Assembly (NCBI GenBank): GCA_030620095.1
Contig: JAUTXW010000595.1
Location: 124,001-188,000, forward strand
Source of the DNA: Kuschelorhynchus macadamiae
Lineage: Eukaryota; Arthropoda; Insecta; Coleoptera; Curculionidae
DNA: 64,000 nt
Direction of reading: 5' to 3'
This document shows, piece by piece, positions 55,268 through 64,000 of this stretch. Numbering within the stretch: the stretch's first letter is position 1; the number at the start of each line of letters is the position of its first letter. The notes beneath the pieces are model-generated. The model searched no databases. It was not told where the DNA came from and was given only the letters and a program-made list of their open reading frames with translations. Made by a program: the position numbers and the translations under genes.

Positions 55268-57389
55268 TAAGAAACATCCGCTTGGCGGACGTTTGTTACT
55301 ATGGCTCTCACACTCATGGGCGGAAACCTGGTGTGGGTCGTGTCATTTGAGAAAACCGTGTTTTTCGACATTTCGGCGGACATATCTCGGAAACTATTGA
55401 GAAGCAACCACGCAAAAGTGAACCAATTCACTTTTGCCGAAAAATGAGTTAGGCACTGCATCTGGTAGAAATCGGTCGCCTCTCTAAGATCCCATCCAAA
55501 AATTCAGCCGAAAATAAACATATCCTTGTAAAAGTATATGCTGAAATCCAACATTTCAACCAAAAAGTAACAAATCCATAAATTAATAATCCTTATTAAT
55601 TCCAGCGTTTAACAAAAGGCAACAAATCCTTCTAGTAGATATGAACGCAATGCCACAAATCATGCAAAAGTAAACAAATCCTATAATACTTCAGAAGTAG
55701 GAATAAAACTTCCTATTTTGTGCATGACCCGCAATCTCGTATGGGATATGACAACTAACCCTTGTTGCATAGTTCTTAATACGATTTTAGCCAAGAAAAC
55801 TATAATGCGATTTTGCCTAATATTCCTAGCCATCAATAAGCGTCACCAATATCGTTGCTTTACTTCCTCTGGTATTATTTGGAGTGTGTTTACATTCGGG
55901 ATTATGTTTCTATATTGAAATTTGTTTAGTTATTGTGTCCTTTGTTTATTGTTTATGATGGATGAAACTATCGCAGTAGTTAAGGGTAATAGTGGGTCTC
56001 GAAAAAGGTTACGAAAACATACTCAAAGGGAGCTTAATCGAAAAATAGAGATAGCACGTTGAATTTGATATGTATTTTTAGAGGAGACGTGGATCTCGAG
56101 TTTTGTTTGACATTTTTCTATACCACCTTTGATACCGAAGACGGTTGAGGACATAATTTTAATTTTTTTCTGACGAAACTTTCTGGGACGATGGTTCTTC
56201 CGCTCTTTCAGAACCCTATTGTTTTTGGTTGGGTTTCGATTTCATTTGACGATTTTACGAATTTTTTTCGTTCGAAAAAAGGGAGTTTTGGGGCCCTTAT
56301 ATCTCAAAGTGGGTGAGTCCTAACAAAATTTTCCAAGAGACGTTTTTCATAGGAAATATCTAGGAGAACAAAATCTTAAGTGCATCTCTGTCGGAAAAAT
56401 GGCGAGAAATTAGAAATTTTTAAGAAAATCTGAAATTTTGCGTCATAAAAAATTGTTTTTTTAATCACATTTTCGTTTTTACAAAAAAAGCAGGCATCTG
56501 GTCAGAAAACTAATTAGGGCACCGGAAAGTGCTTAAAAAGCTACACAAAATGGACTATTTAGGAAGGGTCTTGGATTATATACAGGGGGTGCAATAACAG
56601 TGAAGTTTGCACCAAATTTCCCAAAAATGGGTACATTTAACATTATCCTGTATTACAAGCAAAGTAATATATCTAAACCCATAGAGTATTTTTTTTACGG
56701 AACAACATATTTTTAGGTCGTGACCAACTTTCGAGTTTATAACTTTAACGTGCAAATTACTGCAATTTTTTAAAGTTGATAGTTTAAATTCTAACTACCT
56801 CATTTTCCTGTTTTCTTAACTGCTTAAAATTTTTATTTACCGTTTTCACAGTTCCATGTAAGTTTTAGGGGCGTCATTTATTTTATTTTTTTTTGACAAC
56901 TGTCAAAAAACGTAATTTTATTTTCAAATACAAAAGGTACGTTTTATTGAGGTAATTAAAAAAATTGACATGTCAAAAAAAAATTTCTTGTAACTTTTAG
57001 GGCCAGTATTTTCATTCTCAAATAACTTTATTCTTCGAATATTTACCGTGGAAACGATTGTTGGGGCAATTGTAACCATGGAAAATATTCACCAAATAAA
57101 ATTATATGGAGATAGAAATACCAGCTCTTAAAGTCGTATTTTATTTTAGAGAAATATTTTGGCAGCTGTCCAGCAAACGTCTAGTATTCCTAACTTTTAA
57201 ATAGCTATTTTTTTAAATGAGATTTTTACAGCTAAATGTATAGCATACATATCCGTGACTGCATGTATCGGACTAGCGGACGTTTGTTAATCAAAAATAG
57301 CCGTCAAGTTTATGATAATAGTAAAATAGGAACGAAAATAAGCTTAATCACACGCACCCAGAGTACATGGAGGCAACCTGACATATTAC
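55268..57389 (-). mobile_element. Element B: second copy of element A, opposite orientation
   Basis: 2,122 bp. Read on the minus strand it starts GTAATATGTCAGGTTGCC and ends GCGGATGTTTCTTA, matching the ends of element A. The body 55360-56800 parallels 40520-39800 of A. It lacks about 1.9 kb of A's internal DNA and has ~45 bp extra near the right end, containing a second GCGGACGTTTGTTA. Flanks share TTGT on both sides (55264-55267, 57390-57393). The neighbours differ from those of A, so this is an independent insertion. No coding. Confidence 0.65.
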
Positions 57390-57479
57390 TTGTTTTTTTA
57401 TTTCTACGGCTTGTCTGCTGGATTATTCTGATCTTATAAGGCTCTATATTGCCAAACATCCATCGACAGTTATTTCCTG

Positions 57480-57900
57480 GCCGGTTTTTATTTTAGGAAT
57501 AGGGCCGAGGTTGTTTGTTTGTTTCTGATGCTAAGTTTATGCTCTTTTACTCTTGCTGTTAATCGGCTGTTAGTTTGCCTCACGTATAGCTTTCCACACT
57601 CCTGGCATGGAATGCTGTATACTCCGTGATTTTCCAATTTGATTTTCTCTTTCGAGTAGTTTACCTATGGTTGTTTGAGGCTTGTGTAATATTTGTATGT
57701 TGTGTTTTCTAAGAATTCTTCCGATTCTGTCCGTTGTGCCCTTTACATATGGTAAGACTACTTGTTGCCTTCCCGGTTCATAATTTTTGGAGTTCTTTGT
57801 TCGGGAACTCTGTGCATTATTAGCTTTCTCTATAGTATGATATGTCTAGCCATTTTTCTTTAAAGCCCCAGATATTATATTAAGTTCGTTTTTCTAGTCG
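57480..57900 (-). pseudogene. PLE-6 GIY-YIG region fragment
   Basis: Minus strand: VVLPYVKGTTDRIGRILRKH, NIQILHKPQTTIGKLL, then GVYSIPCQECGKLYVRQTNS and RLTARVKEHKLSIRNKQTTS. This is the linker and GIY-YIG core of a PLE of a lineage distinct from PLE-1 to PLE-5. The YVG Gly is Arg in this copy. No ribozyme was found beside it. Confidence 0.75.
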
Positions 57901-58140
57901 GTGTTTCAGTTAATCGCACAGATCTAGATATTAATGTGTTGGCCACAGTTTGAATTTGTGCTGGGTGGTGATGTGATCTTGCATATATAATTACGAAATT
58001 GTAGTGGTGGATTCAAGATTTAAAACAATTTTTTGGGTTTTTCGCCACAATCAGAACCCTATCACAAAAATAAGACAATTACCTGATGTTTTTAATAGGC
58101 GGTCTGTATCCGCTATAACGGTACCCGAGGAACGACATTG
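57901..58140. other. No gene recognised
   Basis: Spacer between two PLE fragments. Confidence 0.3.
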
Positions 58141-59065
58141 AAAACTATGTCTTTTCTGGACGTTTCGGGGGAAAATTTACCCCTGTCTTCAGCAAATCTA
58201 AAAGTAAATACTAAGAACAGAATCTTTCTTCTGTTTAGTATCAGAAATGTAACCAGAATGGCTAATCTCTGACAGAATGTCAATTTAGAGGTGCTATTTT
58301 TAATTGTTAAAATGAGATGTAAAAAGTATGTTCATTTTAATTTATTGTGTTTTGAGCTGTCCTTTTTTTACTTCAGTATTTAGCAAATTTAATTATGTGT
58401 TATCTTTATTTAACAATATTAAGGCACTTTCTTTTATTTTCGTTGTTTCTGGAACATGGTTCTTTTGCCAAAATTCTAGAAGTATTCCAATTAATTTTAC
58501 GATTGTTATGTGCATGTTGGCAAATGTTTGATTTCTGAAATTCCCTATTTTTTATATATGTTTGGTGTTCTTTAATTCTTTTGGCTAATGGCCTAGAGGT
58601 TTTACCTATGCGTATTGTTTTCTTTTTGTAAGTTTGCTTCTAAGTACCTATATTTTATGTCTTAAAGATCGTTCTTATGTTAGCTATTCGTTTTATTTTA
58701 TTTGATAAGTTAGGTATGTATGGTATAAAGGGGTTTGTAATTGGTCTATTTTGGATTTGTTTGTACTATGCATTCTCAAAATCATAAAGACATTTTTCCA
58801 TGAAATCAACTAGGATAATTGTTTTGATCATCTTTTACAAAAATTTTTTCTTCAACAAAATTTTGATCTTTGCAAATTATTTTTGCTGTATCATATAGAC
58901 TTTTTACAACTCCCTTTTTAACCATAATTGGATGATTCGAGTAAACATTTAAGTATCTGTTTGTGTTGTAGGTTTTCTGTATACTTTTGTTTTAAAATTG
59001 TGTATGTCTTTTTTAATAAGTATGTCTAAAAATTTACTATTGACAAAGAAGCACACCAACAACTT
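58141..59065 (-). mobile_element. PLE-7: RT end, GIY-YIG, tail and hammerhead
   Basis: Minus-strand PLE fragment. The end of the RT (59050-58850): KFLDILIKKDIHNFKTKVYR, KPTTQTDTYLNVYSNHPIMV, KKGVVKSLYDTAKIICKDQN. GIY-YIG and tail (58620-58400): RIGKTSRPLAKRIKEHQTYI, KNREFQKSNICQHAHNN, INWNTSRILAKE. A hammerhead follows at 58159-58192. The RT core is missing and the frame is broken. Confidence 0.8.
58152..58200 (-). ncRNA. Hammerhead ribozyme of PLE-7
   Basis: CTGAAGA (58192-58186), stem II GGGG/CCCC with an 8-nt loop, GAAA, CGTC with cleavage after 58159, and a 4-bp stem I (TTTG/CAGA, one G-U). All conserved bases intact. Confidence 0.8.
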
Positions 59066-60159
59066 CTATTTTTAGACATACCTACTTAGTAAAAAAATAG
59101 GATTCTGGAAAACTGGTAGACTTGACAACATCGCGGATATCACTAACGGATTTGCCGTAATTTTGATCCTAAGTCTAAAAATTTAAAACACAAATTGGAT
59201 AAGTAATTCGCCAGATATTCGGTGCGTTCCAGACTTTTGTTACAGTTTGTATATTTTTTGAAACGGATTTATGCTTGTCAAGTTTCATTTTTAAAGATGA
59301 TGGTTTTGTATTATTATTTCCGCATAGGTACCCACATAAAGCATGTGGGTAACAAAATTGGCTTCTACGATGATACTCTGTGGAATTTATAAATTCCATT
59401 TATCTTACTGGCAATAAGCCGGTTCTCGGAGAAGGAATTACGTTGCTAGGAGATGTCTGATAATTGAAATTAATCTATTATCTCTCCTGCCAGTTGACCG
59501 AGTGACGGGATCCCTGAGCAATCATTGTGAACATTACGCTTCCACTTAGAACAACTTGCTAACATCTAAGTATCTTTACTTAAAGATTAATAATATATTT
59601 CTCCCTTAGATGGTCAAATAAATTTGAAAAAGGGGAAATTCGTCGTGTAGCTCAGAAATAGGGTTTAATTTCATATACTTAAACAAAAGCTTAAAAAAAC
59701 TTTTTTTTTAATGATGGATTACCAATATTCTATAATATTACTTAATTAATATTTGCACGACAAGGATTAAATAAATTATTGCTTCATCACTCCTACTCTG
59801 TCATACACTTAATTTATTGACACAAAAGAATGTTTGTAACCACGAATAAAATTGCTTAATAGGTTCAATACCCAATAAGATTTACAACAATCGAAGTAAC
59901 CTTGACTCCCCTCTAGATCTGGGGGACCTCATGGTACGCTCAAATTATGTTCTTGATTAATTATACTTCATACCCCAAATTCTTACGCATTTTTTTTTAT
60001 GTTTACTAGAACCATCCCGCTACAACAAAATAGTCAAACCATCACGGAACAAGTAAATATACCGGTTCAAACCAAGAATCTCCTCTTTTTTGTAGTCCGG
60101 TAAAAAGAGCTTATAGCTTATAGCTTATAGCGCTGTTGCGGTATTTCGGCCATAATATA
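59066..60159. other. No gene recognised
   Basis: A minus-strand frame at 59175-59399 has a Cys-rich patch (FCYPHALCGYLCG) without a known family. A triplicated CTTATAG string at 60110-60130. Nothing else supported. Confidence 0.4.
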
Positions 60160-60830
60160 TACGAGGGCCTTTCAACAAAGACTAGGACTAGTACTACTAA
60201 AACTTTATTTATTAATCTTAAACAACAATACTTTTATCACGCTCTATATAGTCCCCCTGTAATACCAACGGTGCTGCCATTCTTTGAGAGCTTCTTCAAA
60301 ACCGCCTCTAACACCTTAACAGCATCCAATTCTGTTTGAAACTTCCTTGAGTCCTTTGAGGACATTTTTGCTTGAGGAAACAGATAGAAGTCGCATGGGG
60401 CTATGTCAGGACTATATGGAGGATGCGGTACAGACCTGATATTTATTTTTAATGTTCAAAAACTCTGTCACTATATTCCCTACGTGAGGACGAGCCTTAT
60501 CATGATGAAGTTTCCACTTTCCAATCAGCTCAGGTCGTTTTTGGGGATGTGATCCTTCATCAACTGGAACAAAACTTGTTTATAATAACTGGCAGTTACT
60601 GTATCACCATGTAGGACCATGTGCGTATACCCCATTCCTTTGTGATCAAAACATGTTATTATCATAGTCTTACCGGTAGATTTTTGCGCACGTGTTTTTT
60701 TTGGAAGTGGTCCTCCTATTTCTACCCACTGCGTACTAGGTTGCTTCATCTTCGGATCATAACAATGCAAAAAACTGAAAATGGCGGATTTCATTTTTCG
60801 CCAGTACATCCAGAACGGTAAATTTGACAG
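60160..60830 (-). mobile_element. mariner (DD34D type), 5'-truncated
   Basis: The terminus TACGAGGGCCTTTCAAC begins at 60160 after TA. A minus-strand transposase occupies most of the rest. The opposite end is missing; coding begins abruptly near 60809. Confidence 0.75.
60205..60809 (-). pseudogene. mariner transposase, C-terminal two thirds
   Basis: Open from 60809 to 60525: LHCYDPKMKQPSTQWVEIGG, KKTRAQKSTGKTMIITCFDH, YKQVLFQLMKDHIP. It continues in another frame: KWKLHHDKARPHVGNIVTEF with the second catalytic Asp, then PHPPYSPDIAPCDFYLF with the third, about 34 residues later (DD34D, classical mariner). The tail ends near GSTVGITGGLYRA. The first catalytic Asp lies upstream of the truncation. 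A different mariner lineage from the DD41D copies nearby. Confidence 0.85.
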
Positions 60831-61200
60831 ATGTCAAAATGTGACATTATTGGGACACATTTTTAAGACAAATAAGATGGCGTATACGACACGTCTTCAT
60901 TGTTTTTTGTTAACCCTCAACCCGCCTCAACTTTCATTTTTCTTATGACCGCCATATTGGATTTTTCGATTTTTAGAAAGAGCCTAAAATTTCCAGTCCA
61001 GTGATATTTCACAAGTGCATTAAGGATTTTAGTGTCATCAAAATATCACACTTTGTAAATTAGGTTTCAATGTTTTTAAAGGAGGCCATGATTTATTTGT
61101 CACAAGATTACATTAATAAGTAAGTAATGTATTGAACGCATTGAATTTTCAATACAACATGAACGTAAATAACGACTTAAAAAATCTAAATGAGCTTTAA
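60831..61200. other. No gene recognised
   Basis: Spacer between two mariners, no supported feature. Confidence 0.3.
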
Positions 61201-61597
61201 CTACTTTGTAAGTGGGTAACAATAATTTACAAATCTGCAAAATGACGTCCATTTGCATCGAAACATTTTTGACAATTGGTGACTGTTTTTCGTACTAAAT
61301 GTGTCCAGAACTCTTTGTCTCAGAATTTCTATTGTCACGGGGGGATCAAATTCGTAGATTTCATTCTTCGTGTGAGCCCAGAGGTAGAAATCCAAGGGCG
61401 ACAGGTCAGGGGATCTAAGAGGCCAAGATATTGGACCATTTAAATAAATTATTCTTTCGTCAAACTGCTCTCTTAAGAAGGTCCTGACTTGAATGGTATT
61501 GTGAGCCGGACATCCGTCTTGCTGAAACCGGTTGTTGTAGTCAAACAAGATGTGTTGAGGTTGTAGTCAAACAAAAATGGTCCAATAAGTCGATTTC
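61201..61597 (-). pseudogene. mariner transposase, C-terminal block
   Basis: GNRLIGPFLFDY (61597-61563), a short duplication of about 25 bp, then NNRFQQDGCPAHNTIQVRTF with the second catalytic Asp, YLNGPISWPLRSPDLSPLDF with the third (41 residues between the two, DD41D) and LWAHTKNEIYEF. The C-terminal end is shifted and ends at 61201. Confidence 0.8.
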
Positions 61598-62308
61598 CTG
61601 AAATGATTAATAAATTATAAAAAGGTGCCCAACAGTCAAGGGCGGCAGGGTCGGCCGGGTGGTACTAGAAACTATAAATTATAAAGGGAAAATTATCTTT
61701 ATTAAAAAGTAGATATTTTCTTTCCAAAAATAATTATCGAAACATCTCGTAATGAATGAGCTTGTATACAGTTGAGACCTATTCAGCTTTATTATGAAAA
61801 AGAAAAACATATTTGGTTAGGGGGAAGTAATAGCCGTAATAAATTATTTTGTTGGTATTGCATATTAATTTCGGAAATACTAAATCAATTTATTTCAGTG
61901 ATATAATAATCTTAAAGAAGTACACCCTGCCTTAATAAAACATAAAATATCAAAAGAACAAACCGCCTTTCTATCAATCATAATGAAAATCGAAAAATAA
62001 TTCGGCATTCGATTAATATGGTATTTTTTTTCATAACGCAAGAACTAGGCTTCCCGGGGTAATAATAAATTATTAAGTGTTAATACATTTATAGAACCCA
62101 ATTCTATTTTTATAGGTTCTTTGAAATTATAATACAAAATGATTGAATAAAAATGTAATACATTATCAAAAAAGTAAGTTGACTGACTAGAGTAGAACGT
62201 TTTACTTTTTTTTATGAGATTATACTCTTTTAGTATCATTAAAGAACTAAACGAAAAAAAAAAGATTATTATTTGACCATCATTTGGTGCCTATTTAAAA
62301 AAGATTGG
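61598..62308 (+). mobile_element. Insertion in the mariner with hAT-type TTF zinc-finger fragment
   Basis: Foreign DNA between the two mariner blocks. On the plus strand 61790-61890 reads YYEKEKHIWLGGSNSRNKLF and FCWYCILIS. This matches the WLCGS..NKLFCW.C pattern of the TTF-type zinc finger at the start of hAT/ZMYM1-like proteins, with the first Cys changed to Gly. GGGCGGCAGGG at 61640 recalls hAT-type termini. Boundaries are approximate and no clean target duplication was found; a minus-strand frame at 62045-62239 is not recognised. Confidence 0.45.
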
Positions 62309-62821
62309 TTAGATTATGATCCCACACCAAACGTTACTTCCAAATCTGATCTGTAGACGTCTCCCTGCCACTTCGTAAGGATTTTGCACAGCCCAATGAT
62401 GACGGTTGTGCCTATTAAAGACTCCACAATTCGTGAACCTGCTCTCATTGGACCACAAGACATGATTTACAAAATCAGGATTTTCATTACATCTGCTAGT
62501 ATACCACTCACTAAACTGTAGTTGTCTTGGAAAATCAGTTTTCTTAGGTCCTTGTACTATTATGGGTTTGTATGGATGGTTCTTATTCTTTTTTAAAACC
62601 CTCTGTACTGTTGATTTTGGCACATTAGTTTCCTGTTCTACAGTTCTTACCGACGCACTAGGGTTTTCGTTGATATCTTGTAAAATGTTTCTGTCTCGAT
62701 TTTCATTGTTATTATTGTATCCGCTTCTAGGTTGTTCGAAGGCACCATGGTTAATTAAATTAACTACAATTTTCCTGAATTGGGTTTTATGAGGCTGCCG
62801 TCGTTCGGGGTGCATCTCCAA
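62309..62821 (-). pseudogene. mariner transposase, N-terminal block, first Asp replaced
   Basis: 170 codons from MEMHPERRQPHKTQFRKIV: helix-turn-helix regions, then NENPSASVRTVEQETNVPKS (second HTH). The catalytic domain start is HVLWSNESRFTNCG, where SDES is expected, so the first catalytic Asp is Asn (AAT at 62449-62447), as in the element at 42513. The block ends NVWCGIII at 62309, where foreign DNA begins. Confidence 0.85.
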
Positions 62822-62830
62822 TTATCTTGC

Positions 62831-63285
62831 TGAGTTAACATTTTACATTTTTTTGTTAATATTATTTACGCGCTCAAAAGTTATGTAGCAAGCAAGAAAC
62901 TCAAGATCTTTTTTTTGTTGTTGTTAAAAATTTTCTTCGTCTAAACGCCAGAAGCAATGTCTGTATACGCCACTGATTGTTAGGAAGCTGTTGATGCCTT
63001 AAAAATACAATTTCCTACATCTAAATTTACATCTTATTCCTTAAAACTATAAATGGTTCACATAGTTACTGAAGCCTATAATCAGGAAATAACGAAGTTG
63101 AAATGAGAACTAATATCAAATACATTATCAACTGGAAGTTCACAAAACAAAGAAATATATAGACAATCCACTTTGTACTAGTATTAAACTAAGGTTGCTG
63201 TAAAATACATTGCTTTATTTTCCTTGTAAAAGTGGCCGCCTTCCTAAAAATCAACAACCCCAAACCCCAATCTCATAAATACTTT
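62831..63285. other. No gene recognised
   Basis: AT-rich spacer. Confidence 0.3.
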
Positions 63286-64000
63286 CATAAAAATTTAGCT
63301 GAAAAGGAGCTAATGAGTCAGAAACTAGTCTTAGTCTTTCTGCTCAGAAAATGTCGATTGGAAAAATAGTTTAAGAGGTTCATACGCGCTTTTAAGTTGT
63401 GAGGTAATATGTTCTTTAAATCTTAGTTTAGAATTCCAGAAAGAATCCCAAATTCCCTGAACTATCCTGAATTTGGTTAATTCTTCCGTTAATTGTTATA
63501 TTAAGGAAACGAGAAATGCTTAGTCTAGATGAGTTGCTACAAAACAGCATAACTCCTGACATTTTGGGATCATTTTTGTGACAGTGTTTCACAGGAATTT
63601 TGAGTATCCAAATCATGATTTATAGAGTCTTTTGCTGCGTTCACTAAATTAGGATGAAAATAAAAATAGAGTTGAGAATTCCAGTATTTTAAATCTTTTA
63701 CAAATCCAGATTTACTTATATATAGGGTAAGGCAGTGGCCAGAACTTATGCGTAAGAGTTTTGATTTTTGTTTCTGAGCTCAACTTGCTGGAATCTATCG
63801 GACAATTAGGATAATAAAACACGTACTGCGCAATCCGAATAGCCATAATGGTGCTTCAAGGCACTGATGATCTCAAGATTAATCAGATCAAAAGCCTTAA
63901 TATAGTCCAACAGCACCAATACAGTAGCATCTCCTTTATCCAACCCTGCAAAAATATCATATGTAATACAACTTGAAGTGGTTAAGGTACTAGTGGTAGT
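63286..64000 (-). pseudogene. Non-LTR retrotransposon RT, runs off the window
   Basis: Minus strand from the window edge: ITYDIFAGLDKGDATVLVLL, DYIKAFDLINLEIISALKHH with the first RT Asp, YGYSDCAVRVLLS. After frameshifts, the RT thumb SKLRFKEHITSQLKSAYEPL (about 63440-63380). The part carrying the FxDD motif is present only as damaged sequence. Jockey/CR1-like in style; the 5' part lies beyond 64000. Confidence 0.75.

Larger units (their letters stand above)
61201..62830 (-). mobile_element. mariner (DD41D type) interrupted by ~0.7 kb of foreign DNA
   Basis: A minus-strand transposase lies in two blocks, 62821-62309 and about 61597-61201, separated by about 700 bp. The protein motifs on either side join at GIII / GNRLIGPF. 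Terminal repeats were not found. Confidence 0.75.

Overview
This window is a stretch of AT-rich eukaryotic, almost certainly arthropod (probably insect), nuclear DNA made almost entirely of transposable elements in various states of decay. Evidence: mariner/Tc1, pogo/Tigger, Transib-like, hAT-like and CACTA-like DNA transposon genes; Jockey/CR1-like and R4/Dong-like non-LTR retrotransposons; many Penelope-like elements (PLEs); and (TA)n and (AAT)n microsatellites. There are no operons, no recognisable tRNA or rRNA genes, and I recognise no single-copy host gene. Only one transposase frame (42513-43562) is full length, and it carries a substitution at its first catalytic Asp. The species cannot be named from this sequence.

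Layout. 1-5.9 kb: a mariner with long inverted arms, a decayed tandem array of ~200-bp units each bearing a hammerhead-like core, and a degenerate repeat family. 6-8.4 kb: PLE-1 with a 77-bp identical direct repeat and a hammerhead ribozyme. 9.2-12.6 kb: a non-LTR retrotransposon split by a 2.09-kb CACTA-like transposon whose removal restores the host frame. 14-23 kb: microsatellites, PLE-2, a foldback element, an IS630/Tc1-type transposase, mariner scraps and PLE-3 with a hammerhead. 24-29 kb: a 1.57-kb TIR element, a degenerate tandem array and a dead mariner. 29-33.4 kb: PLE-4 interrupted by an (AAT)n tract and an R4/Dong-like LINE whose reverse transcriptase (RT) block is tandemly duplicated. 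33.5-41 kb: three LINE tails, one split by a 3.36-kb unclassified element (A) that has a second copy (B) in opposite orientation at 55.3-57.4 kb. 41.5-44.3 kb: a mariner inside ~0.9-kb inverted arms. 44.8-50.2 kb: pogo and Transib-like pseudogenes, a foldback and a MITE. 50.2-54.9 kb: PLE-5, nearly full length, with three long-terminal-repeat-like units (pLTRs), three hammerhead cores and tRNA-like A/B boxes. 57.5-64 kb: PLE-6 and PLE-7 fragments, two mariners, an embedded TTF-type zinc-finger fragment and a LINE running off the end.

The most striking theme is hammerhead ribozymes. At least ten matches or near-matches to the minimal core occur, belonging to several sequence-distinct PLE or retrozyme-like lineages. 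Six sit in the expected place beside a PLE C-terminal (GIY-YIG) coding end and one serves as a 5' pLTR unit. A second theme is inverted duplication of element ends, seen in mariners, foldbacks, the Transib-like gene and PLE-5.
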